A stretch of 34,811 bases of DNA from Flavobacterium piscis (GCF_001686925.1 NZ_LVEN01000007.1:1-34811); one strand, 5' to 3'. Shown: positions 18,000 to 26,771, numbered from the stretch's first letter. Made by a program: numbers and translations. The notes: generated from the letters alone by a model not told the origin.

Positions 18000-18034
18000 C
18001 AAATATCGATATCAAAACTGCCATTTTCTGACAG
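18000..18034 (-). promoter_or_regulatory. Operator O3 and -7 element for the EcsC gene
   Basis: In transcription direction the palindrome CTGTCAGAAAATGGCAG (18034-18018, five of six arm pairs) is followed by a 10-bp gap and then GATATTTG (18007-18000), one base off TAnnTTTG. The spacing is identical to O1 and O2. The predicted leader before the ATG at 17962 is about 35 nt. Confidence 0.6.
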
Positions 18035-18092
18035 TATTGAATTATTTTGTAAATCAGAATATCACTGCTATGACTTAGGGCAGACTATTAAC

Positions 18093-18344
18093 TTAAAGTG
18101 CCGCCGCATGTTTCCCTTTACCACTTCCATTAGGATGTCTGGAACATGAATTTCCGGTTAAAGAGGAAATACTTGATGCTGAAGTACCGCAATATTTACA
18201 ACTGTATTTTGTTTTTTCTGATCCTTCGTAAAGTTTGTGTTTTCCTTTTCCGGAACCAAGAGGATGACGCGAGCATGAATTTCCGGTTAGGCCAGAGATA
18301 CTTGAACTTTTTGTTCCGCAGTATTCGCAATAAAAATTAGGCAT
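18093..18344 (-). CDS. Tandem zinc-ribbon-like small protein, 83 aa
   Basis: An 83-aa protein made of two copies of a 43-residue unit. Each unit has CxxC, 14 residues, then CxxH: Cys6, Cys9, Cys24, His27 and Cys49, Cys52, Cys67, His70. Each then has HP-x-GSGKGKH. The serine-rich linkers (SSSISGLTGNSC and SASSISSLTGNSC) are nearly identical. This is a C3H zinc-ribbon-like pattern and suggests a small zinc-binding protein, perhaps binding nucleic acid or protein. I do not recognise a named family. It lies just upstream of the EcsC gene on the same strand, but O3 lies between them, so they can be transcribed separately. A TATTTTTG on the minus strand (18377-18370) is a possible promoter. Confidence 0.7.
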   Translation of the reverse strand: MPNFYCEYCGTKSSSISGLTGNSCSRHPLGSGKGKHKLYEGSEKTKYSCKYCGTSASSISSLTGNSCSRHPNGSGKGKHAAAL

Positions 18345-18460
18345 ATTTTAAAATTAAAGAGATTGGATTCAAAAATAAATTATCACTCCCTTTCTAATTA
18401 ATTTACCTTTTGAATACCTCTTTATTTAGTATGAAAGCATCTTTTTAGTTTATAAACGAA

Positions 18461-18493
18461 AATAGAACTTGTCAAATCTTAACAAGTGCTATT
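18461..18493. terminator. Hairpin downstream of the histidine kinase gene
   Basis: AATAG-A-ACTTGT (18461-18472) pairs with ACAAGT-G-CTATT (18482-18493), an 11-bp stem with one internal mismatch. It lies 21 bp past the kinase stop and is followed on the minus strand by a T-rich stretch. Probable terminator. Confidence 0.55.
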
Positions 18494-18513
18494 TGAATTA
18501 TAAGTAGAAGAAA

Positions 18514-21507
18514 TTAAACCAAAAGTAAAATAGTAACCATTGTACCATTATTTTCGGTAAAAGTAATTTCGATAGGATCTTTTAATTCCTGCAAAAGCGA
18601 AAGTCGCTCTTTTGTAAGCTGAATACCTTTTGACTGATGTAGTTTATTTTTTTTTGAGGCCTTAATTCCTAATCCGTTATCGGTGATTTTACATTCTAAT
18701 ATAGTTTCTGAAATCATTTTAAACGAAATGATCAATTGGGGAGCAACACTTGATTCATTAAAAGCATGAACAAAAACATTCTCTACAAAAGGCTGTAAAA
18801 GCATTGTTGGAATTTTGGTAAAACAAGTATCTACTTGTGGTGAAATTTGAATTTCGAAATCTATTCGATTATCAAAACGCATGTTCTCAATGTTAATGTA
18901 AGCCTGGAGATATTCTATTTCTTCATCAATAGTAATCTTTTGTTTTGATGAGTTTTCGAGTGTTTTACGAATTAACTTCGAAAATTCGCTAATATAAAGC
19001 AGTGAGTTTTCGGTGTCGTTACTTATAATGAAATCCTGAATAGCGTTGATAGCATTAAAAGTAAAATGCGGATTCATTTGGCTCAGCAAGGCTTCGAGTT
19101 TGGTTTCGGCAATACGACGCTGAATGATCGTTTTTTCGTTGGATTTTCTTTTTATTCTAAGAAAAATAAATACGATTACTCCGGAAAAACAAGCAATAAT
19201 TAATACAATAAACCACCAGCTTAACCAAAACGGAGGCTGAATATGAAGTTGTAAAATCGTAAAAACTTTTGATTTCCCTGCGTTCATATCAAAAACTTCA
19301 ATAGCTACATTGTAGTTTCCGTAGGGCAGATAGGGTAAAAATAAATTGGTTTTTTCGCTATAAGGACTCCAGCGATTATTACTGTTTAGGCGGTATCTAA
19401 ATTTTAATTTATTAGGAAAAGGGTGCCCCTTTGGAACAAAATCAATTGAAAAAGAATTGTGCTTATAGTCTGAAATGAGTTGTTTTGAATTATAACTGAA
19501 CCATTTGTAAGCCGAAGGTTGTAAAGGAATATTATTTATTGCAATTTTACTGATTCCAATTTCAGAAACGGTTAATTGCGCTGCAAGTAAACGGATTACA
19601 TCTATTGTGTAAAAACCTTTTTGAGTTCCCAGCCATAATGTATTTTCGAAAATTTGAGAAGTAGTTATTCGGCAATCTTTGAGACCTTGTTCCTTGTCAA
19701 TAAGTCGAATAATGCCATCTTTATAGATATTGATCCCTTTTTCTGTACCTATCAAAATGTAGTCTTTGTACGATTCAAGAAATAAAATAGTATTTCCAAT
19801 AATTTGTTTTTTTGAAATCGTTTTAAGAATTCTGAATGATTTTGAATCATCGATTATAAAAACATCACCAAATTCAGCTGCCAGAATAAGTTGCCCTTTG
19901 TTGTTTTTTGTAATGTGTTTGAACTTTTTTTCTTTCCAGATTCCATCAGACAAGTACGATCGAAACTGACCATTTTCATATACGTATAAACCATTAAAAA
20001 CGGATAGAAGATAAGTTTTGTTTTTATTGGTTAAAATTTTTACAATGTATTGTGGCGTGTTTTTATTGAATTTTGAATAATGCGTATTTTCTAAGGTTTT
20101 TAAATTTTCGTACACCCGAACTCCTGCATAAGTTATGGTTTCTATTAATTTGTCATCATAGCCAAAACCAATTTTTAAACTATGTTTGGGAACGTAATTG
20201 ACTATTTTATAATTTTTATCAATTTCAAAAATACCTATATTGCTGCTAATCCATAAAGAGTTTTGGTTTTTTACCATTTCATAAAACTCAATTTCATTTG
20301 TTGGAATGTCAAAATTTAATTCGAAATCCCTGGATTCTGCTGATTGTTTAGTTAGGATTTGTTTTCCTTTTCTAAAGAAAGTCATTTCAATTTTCTTAAA
20401 ATCGTCTAGTGAAATAGAATTTATAATTTCTTGTTTTGCACTAAGGACTTTTAGTCCGGAAGTTTCCAGAATTATCTTTTGATTATTAAAATCTTCAAAA
20501 TCTATAATGGATTTTGAACGGAAAGGATTATAATTAATGATTTCATCCAATCTTACCTGGTAGATTCCATTGTCATTCGAACCCACATAAAGTATGTCGT
20601 TAAATTTATCATAGACAACATTCAGTAGAATTTTAGAATCAATTCCGTATGCAGCAGACACATCTGTCATCTTATCTTCTGCAATTGTATAAAGTCCTCC
20701 GTCAGGAGTGTAAACGCCCCAAGCTGCTGCAAAAATGGTGTTTCTCTTGTCTTTTGCAAATTGCCAGATAAAAGATTTTCCAAAATCTGTAGAAGAGGTG
20801 TCTCCTTGTGAAATTTTATCAAAATCAAATTTATTAATATGGCTTTCGTTTCCGCTATAAAGTGTAGAACCAAAAAGTCCTAATGAATAGGAATTTTTAT
20901 GTAAGATAACGGGTTGGATTCGGGGAGTCGAAGACGATTCGTCAATTCTAAATAAACCTGCAAAAGTAGAAGTAAAATAGACTACACCATTATATTCCAC
21001 GAAGGCTAAGGAAATAAAATCTTCTTTATGCTCGGGAACATTAGGAGTAATTAGTTTGTTTGTTTTTATATCAATTATAGAAACGCCTTGTTCTGTACCA
21101 ACATAAATTTTATTTTTATAGGGGAAAACTTTTCTTGTTTTATTGGCTAAAAGCCCATCTTTCATAGTAAAAACAGTAAACTTTTTACCGTCGAATTTGC
21201 TTACGCCGCCACCATAACTGGCAAACCACATATTGCCTTGTGTATCTTCTGTAATATCCCAACAGCTGTTATGCCCTAAACCATTGCTTTCATCAATAGT
21301 CGTAAAGGTCCCGTTTTCCATTCTTGAAATACCATTTTCAGTTCCTATCCATAAAATGTTTTTAGAATCTAAAAATAATGACCGTACTGCATTATTAGGT
21401 AATCCATCTGAAGTGGTAAAGTTTCGCGATGGAAAATATTGGCCTAAAGCAGAAGTTGTAATTAAAATAAAAAAGAGTTGTACAAAGATCTTATTTGGTA
21501 ATGGCAT
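18514..21507 (-). CDS. LytS-type sensor kinase with two-component propeller and Y_Y_Y domain
   Basis: A membrane sensor kinase of about 997 aa. It has a signal peptide (MPLPNKIFVQLFFILITTSALG) and a periplasmic two-component propeller with repeated NNAVRSLFLDSKNILWIGTENGI-type blades. A Y_Y_Y domain follows (FRYRLNSNNRWSPYSEKTNLFLPYLPYGNYNVAIEV). Next come one membrane helix (WWFIVLIIACFSGVIVFIFL) and a His_kinase/HATPase tail. The phospho-acceptor is in QMNPHFTFNAINAIQ (His about 814); the ATP-site motifs are QPFVENVFVHAF and KITDNGLGI. This is the LytS/YehU-like kinase class, not the reg_prop hybrid type, as no receiver domain is attached. The in-frame ATG at 21558 would overlap the regulator gene more; the ATG at 21507 gives a normal signal peptide and a 17-nt overlap. 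Ligand unknown. Confidence 0.9.
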   Translation of the reverse strand: MPLPNKIFVQLFFILITTSALGQYFPSRNFTTSDGLPNNAVRSLFLDSKNILWIGTENGISRMENGTFTTIDESNGLGHNSCWDITEDTQGNMWFASYGGGVSKFDGKKFTVFTMKDGLLANKTRKVFPYKNKIYVGTEQGVSIIDIKTNKLITPNVPEHKEDFISLAFVEYNGVVYFTSTFAGLFRIDESSSTPRIQPVILHKNSYSLGLFGSTLYSGNESHINKFDFDKISQGDTSSTDFGKSFIWQFAKDKRNTIFAAAWGVYTPDGGLYTIAEDKMTDVSAAYGIDSKILLNVVYDKFNDILYVGSNDNGIYQVRLDEIINYNPFRSKSIIDFEDFNNQKIILETSGLKVLSAKQEIINSISLDDFKKIEMTFFRKGKQILTKQSAESRDFELNFDIPTNEIEFYEMVKNQNSLWISSNIGIFEIDKNYKIVNYVPKHSLKIGFGYDDKLIETITYAGVRVYENLKTLENTHYSKFNKNTPQYIVKILTNKNKTYLLSVFNGLYVYENGQFRSYLSDGIWKEKKFKHITKNNKGQLILAAEFGDVFIIDDSKSFRILKTISKKQIIGNTILFLESYKDYILIGTEKGINIYKDGIIRLIDKEQGLKDCRITTSQIFENTLWLGTQKGFYTIDVIRLLAAQLTVSEIGISKIAINNIPLQPSAYKWFSYNSKQLISDYKHNSFSIDFVPKGHPFPNKLKFRYRLNSNNRWSPYSEKTNLFLPYLPYGNYNVAIEVFDMNAGKSKVFTILQLHIQPPFWLSWWFIVLIIACFSGVIVFIFLRIKRKSNEKTIIQRRIAETKLEALLSQMNPHFTFNAINAIQDFIISNDTENSLLYISEFSKLIRKTLENSSKQKITIDEEIEYLQAYINIENMRFDNRIDFEIQISPQVDTCFTKIPTMLLQPFVENVFVHAFNESSVAPQLIISFKMISETILECKITDNGLGIKASKKNKLHQSKGIQLTKERLSLLQELKDPIEITFTENNGTMVTILLLV

Positions 21508-22246
21508 CAATAAGCTCTTTTTTATTAAATGATTTATCCGAAACAGGAATTTTATCACCTGAAGTCATTTCGAGAAGAAACTCATCTGATTTAAAATTGG
21601 CAACATATTCCCGGTTTATCAAATAACTTCGCTGTACTTTTAGGAAATTAGGAGAGGAAAGAAGTAATTCACAAGTTTCTTTGAATGATTTTGAAGTATA
21701 ATGTTGTTTGTCTGTAGTGTGAATAAGAGTATACGAACCGTCTGATTTGCAAAAAATGATTTTGCTAACCTGCACTACCTCAAAGCCGGTTTTTGTGGGA
21801 AAAGCAATTTGCTGTTTTCCTGTAAATTGATTGGCTATGTTTTGAGAAAGTAGTTGGTAGCGATTTAAACTGTTCTTTTTTTCTAAAACAAAATCGAGTC
21901 TGTCAATTGCAATTTTAAAATCTGAGACATCAATTGGTTTTAATAAATAATCTAAAGCACTGTTGCGAATCGCTTCGATAGCATATTCTTTATGAGCAGT
22001 TGTAAAGATAACCTCAAATGGAATACTCTCGAAATGAGTAAGTAATTCAAAACCGTTTTCATCCGGCATCAGAATATCCAGAAAAACAAGATTGGGTACA
22101 TTTTTTTTTATTGAAATTAAAGCTGCAGCAACAGAATTGCATTCATCAACTATTTCGATTTTATCTTCATAATATCGATTGCATAGTTTTTTTAAGAAAC
22201 TGCGCGCATGTGACTCATCATCAACAATAATGGCTTTAATTTTCAT
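21491..22246 (-). CDS. LytTR-family response regulator
   Basis: A 251-aa response regulator. The receiver domain (1-120) has the acidic pair Asp9/Asp10, the phospho-acceptor Asp57 in LVFLDILMPDENGFELL, TTAHK and Lys103 in LLKPI. The C-terminal LytTR DNA-binding domain (about 150-250) has FCKSDGSYTLIHT, FLKVQRSYLINREYVANF and IPVSDKSF. It is the first gene of the pair; its stop overlaps the start of the kinase gene by 17 nt, which fits translational coupling. LytTR regulators bind paired direct repeats, but no target site could be identified in the window. It is separated from the upstream ClC gene by only 70 bp, so a shared transcript is possible. Confidence 0.93.
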   Translation of the reverse strand: MKIKAIIVDDESHARSFLKKLCNRYYEDKIEIVDECNSVAAALISIKKNVPNLVFLDILMPDENGFELLTHFESIPFEVIFTTAHKEYAIEAIRNSALDYLLKPIDVSDFKIAIDRLDFVLEKKNSLNRYQLLSQNIANQFTGKQQIAFPTKTGFEVVQVSKIIFCKSDGSYTLIHTTDKQHYTSKSFKETCELLLSSPNFLKVQRSYLINREYVANFKSDEFLLEMTSGDKIPVSDKSFNKKELIDAITK

Positions 22247-22316
22247 AATAAACTTTGGTGGTATTTGGTTTTTGGAAAGAAAAGATAACCTTATTTCAGA
22301 ATTTTTGAAAACAGCT

Positions 22317-24101
22317 TTATTCGATTGTCATAGAGCGTAATTTAGTTCTGTAAGCCTCAAGTGCAATAGACTTAGAAATGAATCCAAAATATTTTCCGTT
22401 TCGTAAAACAGGAAGAAAAGCCGATTTTGATAGCTCGAATTTACTCATCACGATTTCCATGCTGTCATTTGATGAAATTGTAGCCAGAGGTGTTTTCATT
22501 ACATCTTTAATCAAAGTATACTTAACGCGATAGTTATTGAAGATAATTTCCCGAATATCATTAAAATGAACTACACCAACTAAATCTTTTTCGTTGTCGA
22601 CAACAGCAAAAACAACCTGATTCGAGTGCGAAATAAGATCGACCAGTTTACTTAAATTTTCATCAGGATGAACAGTTAAATAATCACATTGAATAATAGT
22701 GTCAATATCTAAAGTAGAAAGAATATTGGAGTCTTTATTGCTGGTAAAAGCGTGACCTTTTTTAGCCAGACCTTTTACGTCAAGAGAATATTTTTCGAAA
22801 CGTTTAGAAATAGCAAAACTTATCGAGGAAACAATCATAAGCGGAATCATTAAACTGTAACCTCCGGTAATTTCGGCGATTAAGAAAATGGCAGTAAGCG
22901 GTGCATGAAATAATCCGCTCAAAATACCAGCCATTCCAACCATGGTAAAATTACTGATTGGTAATTTTGATAAACCAATAAGACTGATAAATTTCGAGAA
23001 AAAGTAACCTAAGTAAGATCCTAAAAATAGGGACGGAGCAAAATTCCCTCCGTTACCACCACTTCCTAGAGTCAATCCTGAAGCGAATACCTTTACCATC
23101 ATCGTGCATCCTACAAAAAGAAGCAACACCCATTGGTTATTTCTAAAATCAGCAAACAAAGTATTGTCTAATATATGTCCCGGATCGCTTTCAGATAAGG
23201 TTTTGATACTTTCGTAACCCTCTCCAAAAAGCGTTGGAAATATAAAAATAAGTAATGCCAATAATGAAGAACCAATTAAGGCTTTTCTGTACGGACCCAC
23301 TTTTAAATGTGAAAAATAATGTTCGACTCTTTGAAAATTTCGGGCGTAATAAACGGCTATAAAACCGGTCAAAATTCCTAACAGAACATAAAAAGGGATA
23401 TTATGATAGTTAAAAGCTTCTTGTTTTTTAAACGATAATAAAATAGTTTCATCCAAAACGATAGCAGAAACCAAAGCACCCGTCGCGGCAGAAATCATAA
23501 TAGGCGTAAACGCAGAAATGCTAACATCAACCAATAAAACTTCAATTGCAAAAAGAACGCCCGCAATTGGAGCATTAAAAGCAGCCGAAATTCCTGCTGC
23601 AACACCACATCCAATAAGTAAGGTTCTGTCTTTATAGGGTAATTTATAGTTTTGGGCAAAGTTGGATCCAAACGCTGCTCCTGTAATCACAATAGGACTC
23701 TCTAAACCAGCAGAACCTCCTAAACCAACCGTAAGGGAAGAGGTAACGATTTGAGCATACATCTGCTTTTTCGGAATAATACTGGCTTTTTTTGCAACAG
23801 CATATAAAATCTGAGAAGTTCCTTTTTCGATGCTTCCGTTAAGAACTCTTTTTACCACAAAAACAGTCAGCACGATTCCGACAATTGGAAGTATACTGTT
23901 AATGAAACTTAGTTTTAAAATACCGTTGATGTAAGTCGCAAAAGAGAAAACACTATGAGCAAAGGTTTTAAGAACAATTACCGCCAAAGAGCAGGAAACA
24001 CCAATTAAAACACTTGATAAAAAAATAAATTGCTTTGGAGTCATTAATGATTGTGCCAAAGCGATGATGCTTTCGAGTCTTCTGAAATATTTTTTTAGCA
24101 T
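22317..24101 (-). CDS. ClC-family chloride channel or antiporter with CBS domains
   Basis: A 594-aa inner-membrane ClC protein. Selectivity-filter motifs are visible: GSAGLESP (129-136), in place of the common GREGP, with the gating glutamate kept at Glu134; a central GCGVAAGISAAFNAPIAGVLFAIE; and GSGGNGGNFAPSLFLG as the GxFxP motif. About 450 residues of membrane domain are followed by two CBS domains (about 455-590, IIQCDYLTVHPDENLSKLVDLI and DVMKTPLATISSNDSMEIV). The usual bacterial roles are chloride/proton exchange or fluoride export; the sequence does not decide between channel and antiporter. The gene has its own -7 element and precedes the response regulator in the same direction. Confidence 0.93.
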   Translation of the reverse strand: MLKKYFRRLESIIALAQSLMTPKQFIFLSSVLIGVSCSLAVIVLKTFAHSVFSFATYINGILKLSFINSILPIVGIVLTVFVVKRVLNGSIEKGTSQILYAVAKKASIIPKKQMYAQIVTSSLTVGLGGSAGLESPIVITGAAFGSNFAQNYKLPYKDRTLLIGCGVAAGISAAFNAPIAGVLFAIEVLLVDVSISAFTPIMISAATGALVSAIVLDETILLSFKKQEAFNYHNIPFYVLLGILTGFIAVYYARNFQRVEHYFSHLKVGPYRKALIGSSLLALLIFIFPTLFGEGYESIKTLSESDPGHILDNTLFADFRNNQWVLLLFVGCTMMVKVFASGLTLGSGGNGGNFAPSLFLGSYLGYFFSKFISLIGLSKLPISNFTMVGMAGILSGLFHAPLTAIFLIAEITGGYSLMIPLMIVSSISFAISKRFEKYSLDVKGLAKKGHAFTSNKDSNILSTLDIDTIIQCDYLTVHPDENLSKLVDLISHSNQVVFAVVDNEKDLVGVVHFNDIREIIFNNYRVKYTLIKDVMKTPLATISSNDSMEIVMSKFELSKSAFLPVLRNGKYFGFISKSIALEAYRTKLRSMTIE

Positions 24102-24127
24102 TCTGTTTGTAAAAGTTAGGTAAACTA

Positions 24128-24135
24128 CAAATTTA
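24128..24135 (-). promoter_or_regulatory. -7 promoter element of the ClC gene
   Basis: The minus strand reads TAAATTTG, an exact TAnnTTTG match, 26 bp before the ClC start codon. A -33 TTG at the usual distance is not seen. Confidence 0.55.
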
Positions 24136-24175
24136 GATGATAATGTTTAATTTTAAATAGAAATCTGTAATTAAA

Positions 24176-25858
24176 TTAAAAACCAACTGCTGTATCGTCT
24201 CCTCGGGAATCTGCGCCACCTTCGAGAGTGTTGTTTGGTAAAACTAATATACAGTCTAATTTACCAATTACCGGAGTTGTTTTTTCGTTGATTAAATATC
24301 CTTTTGCTTTTAGTTTGTCGATAGTGTTTTTATCAAAAGCATTGGGTTCAAAAGTAATTAAGTCCGGTAACCATTGGTGGTGAAAACGCGGAGCATTTAC
24401 AGCATCCTGCATGCTTAAATTGTATTCATAAACATTTAAAATAGCTTGCAATACACTTGTAATAATCGTGGATCCTCCCGGAGAACCTACAACCATAAAT
24501 AATTTACCGTTTTTCTCCACAATTGTTGGTGTCATGGAACTAAGCATTCTTTTTTGTGGCGCGATGCTGTTGGCTTCATTTCCTACCAGACCAAACATAT
24601 TTGGAGAACCCGGTTTGGCACTAAAATCATCCATTTCATTATTCAAAAAGAAACCCAATTCATCACAATAATATTTAGATCCGTAACCATCGTTAAGTGT
24701 TGTGGTGGCAGCAACAGCATTTCCTTGTGAATCAACAATTGAGTAATGAGTGGTTTCGGTACTTTCGTTAAAATTTACTTTTCCTTCTTTTATTTCGGAT
24801 GATAAACTGGCTTTGTTTGTATCGAAAGTTGACATTCTGCCTTTTAAATACGAGTCAGATAACAATCCGTTAATCGGAATTTTTACAAAATCAGGATCTC
24901 CCAAAAACTGACTTCTGTCGGCGTAAGCTCTTCTTTCAGCTTCAACAATTACCTGAATCGATTCTTCAGAGTTATGTCCCATTTTGGCTAAATCATAAGG
25001 GGCAATCATCTTCATAATTTGTGCCAGACAGATTCCGCCGCTGCTAGGAGGTGCCATCGAAGTTATTTTTAAATCTTTGTAATTAAATTGTAATGGCTTT
25101 CTCCATTTGGCTTCGTACTTTTCTAAATCTTTAAGGGTTATAATTCCGCCTTTTTTCCGAAGATAATTCACTAAGATTTTAGCCGTTTCGCCTTTATAGA
25201 ATTCGTTTCTTCCATTTTTTGCAATGCGTTTTAAAGTATTGGCAAGAGCAGGATATTTGATGGTGTCATTTTCTTTAAAATTACCGGCCAATAATGTAGT
25301 AGGACCATTTATTTTTACAATCGCATCATGATAAGCCTGCAGTCTTTTTTCTTGTTTTTGGGTTACAACAACACCTTTTTCTGCCAAGGCAATAACAGGT
25401 TTTAGAATTTCAGACATAGGCAGAGAACCTAGTTTTTTATGAACCGCAAAAACTCCGGCAATAGTTCCCGGAACACCAATAGCAAGAGCAGTTTCGGTAC
25501 TTTTGCCTTTTATAACATTTCCTTCTTTATCCAGAAACATGTCTTTTGTTGCTGCCAAAGGCGCTTTTTCGCGATAATCTAAAGATCCTACTTCGCCATT
25601 CGCTTTTCTGTAAACCATAAATCCGCCACCACCTAAATTTCCTGCGTACGGATATGCAACCGCAAGTGCCAGTTCTGTGGCGACCATGGCATCAAATGCA
25701 TTTCCGCCTTTTTGAATAATTTCGGCACCGACTTTTGAGGCTTCCTGGCGCGCCGAAACGACCATCGCTTTTGCAGCTACTAATCCGGTTGGTTTTGGAG
25801 TTTGTTGCGCAAAACTATATATAGAAATAAAGCCGAATAAAAAGACTATTTTTTTCAT
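24176..25858 (-). CDS. ggt: Gamma-glutamyltranspeptidase
   Basis: A secreted or periplasmic 560-aa gamma-glutamyltransferase that hydrolyses or transfers the glutamyl group of glutathione and related peptides. It has a signal peptide (MKKIVFLFGFISIYSFAQ). The Ntn-hydrolase precursor is cleaved at the catalytic threonine in ESTETTHYSI (Thr369 by alignment with the TTHYS motif). Other family motifs: GGNAFDAMVATELALAVAYP, NLGGGGFMVYR, SMAPPSSGGICLAQ, the nucleophile-side NEMDDFSAKPG and SSMTPTIV with GSPGGSTIITSVLQAI. Length is typical. It lies 40 bp downstream of the AcpH-like gene on the same strand and may be co-transcribed with it. Confidence 0.95.
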   Translation of the reverse strand: MKKIVFLFGFISIYSFAQQTPKPTGLVAAKAMVVSARQEASKVGAEIIQKGGNAFDAMVATELALAVAYPYAGNLGGGGFMVYRKANGEVGSLDYREKAPLAATKDMFLDKEGNVIKGKSTETALAIGVPGTIAGVFAVHKKLGSLPMSEILKPVIALAEKGVVVTQKQEKRLQAYHDAIVKINGPTTLLAGNFKENDTIKYPALANTLKRIAKNGRNEFYKGETAKILVNYLRKKGGIITLKDLEKYEAKWRKPLQFNYKDLKITSMAPPSSGGICLAQIMKMIAPYDLAKMGHNSEESIQVIVEAERRAYADRSQFLGDPDFVKIPINGLLSDSYLKGRMSTFDTNKASLSSEIKEGKVNFNESTETTHYSIVDSQGNAVAATTTLNDGYGSKYYCDELGFFLNNEMDDFSAKPGSPNMFGLVGNEANSIAPQKRMLSSMTPTIVEKNGKLFMVVGSPGGSTIITSVLQAILNVYEYNLSMQDAVNAPRFHHQWLPDLITFEPNAFDKNTIDKLKAKGYLINEKTTPVIGKLDCILVLPNNTLEGGADSRGDDTAVGF

Positions 25859-25898
25859 AAAAAGAATCGTGTTTTGTTTTTATAAAATCTGATTGATT

Positions 25899-26483
25899 TT
25901 ATAAGGAAAGTAATTTTTGTTTTGAATGAGCTTTTATATCTTCAAAAAAGACGGTGAATTCTTGTTCGAATTCAGAGTAGAATGCTACAAGTTCCTCGCT
26001 TGCAAACTGCATCTTTGATAGGTTCTTAGATCTTCTATCCATTTGAGTCAGGATGTTATGAATTCCTTCTACGGTTTGATAACTCAAAAGCCAGTTTCTT
26101 TCGATCATGTAAGGCATTAAACCTTGTGTTTTTTCGGTCAGAATATCATAATTTTCATGTAATGATTGGTAAAATCGATTAATGAAATCTTCGAGTTTTT
26201 CATCAGAATATTTTGTCCAGTTTTTGGCCAGGAAATGATCATAAATGATATCAACAATCACACCTGCATAATGATGGTATTTTTCATGCAGACGTTTGGT
26301 GCTTTGTCTAAAAACATCATGGGCATCCGTATAAGTATCTATCGAACGATGTAAAATAATGCCTTTTTGAACTTCATCAGGAAAATGTTCAAATTGTTTC
26401 CCTCGAATTCCATCGGCCATAAAATTACCAATTTTGATTAAATCATTATCTCCGGACAAATAGATGTGGGCTAGGAAATTCAT
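25899..26483 (-). CDS. acpH: ACP phosphodiesterase (AcpH/DUF479 family)
   Basis: A 194-aa protein of the AcpH family, an HD-domain-like acyl-carrier-protein phosphodiesterase that removes the 4'-phosphopantetheine group from ACP. Visible signatures: MNFLAHIYLSGDNDLIKIGNFMADGIRG at the N-terminus, GIILHRSIDTYTDAHDVF with metal-binding His and Asp residues, HHYAGVIVDIIYDHFLAKNW and YMIERNWLLSY. Length matches family members. The gene starts at the edge of a large palindromic repeat shared with glmM on the other side, and the two genes are divergent. Assignment of ACP hydrolase activity is from the family. Confidence 0.85.
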   Translation of the reverse strand: MNFLAHIYLSGDNDLIKIGNFMADGIRGKQFEHFPDEVQKGIILHRSIDTYTDAHDVFRQSTKRLHEKYHHYAGVIVDIIYDHFLAKNWTKYSDEKLEDFINRFYQSLHENYDILTEKTQGLMPYMIERNWLLSYQTVEGIHNILTQMDRRSKNLSKMQFASEELVAFYSEFEQEFTVFFEDIKAHSKQKLLSL

Positions 26484-26494
26484 TGTTTTTTTTT

Positions 26495-26734
26495 GAGTGG
26501 CTAAGGTTCTAAGTGGCTAAGAAACTAAGTTTGTTTTAGTAAAAGTATGAAAACTTTTTGATATCGTTTTATTGAATGATGCAGCTTAGAAGGCTTGTGC
26601 TATTAAAGTATCATCAACTTAGTTTCTTAGCAACTTAAAGACTTTTTATAGGATCTCAGAACCTTAGCAACTTAGCCCGTTATAACCTTTTTTTTAAATT
26701 CTTAGCCACTTAGTCACTAAGAACCTTAGTAACT
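26495..26734. repeat. Nested palindromic array of CTTAG words between acpH and glmM
   Basis: Arms 26511-26531 and 26616-26636 are 21-bp reverse complements with one mismatch (AAGTGGCTAAGAAACTAAG). A second, outer pair, 26495-26524 and 26701-26734, matches again except for a 7-bp insertion in the right arm. A third copy lies at 26655-26678. It fills the 288-bp gap between the divergent acpH and glmM genes. Confidence 0.75.
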
Positions 26735-26738
26735 TTTC

Positions 26739-26746
26739 TATATTTG
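26739..26746 (+). promoter_or_regulatory. -7 promoter element of glmM
   Basis: TATATTTG, an exact TAnnTTTG match, 25 bp before the glmM ATG and right at the edge of the repeat array. No TTG is found 19-21 bp upstream, because that stretch is repeat sequence. Confidence 0.6.
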
Positions 26747-26771
26747 TAATTGGTAACCATAACTCATAAAA

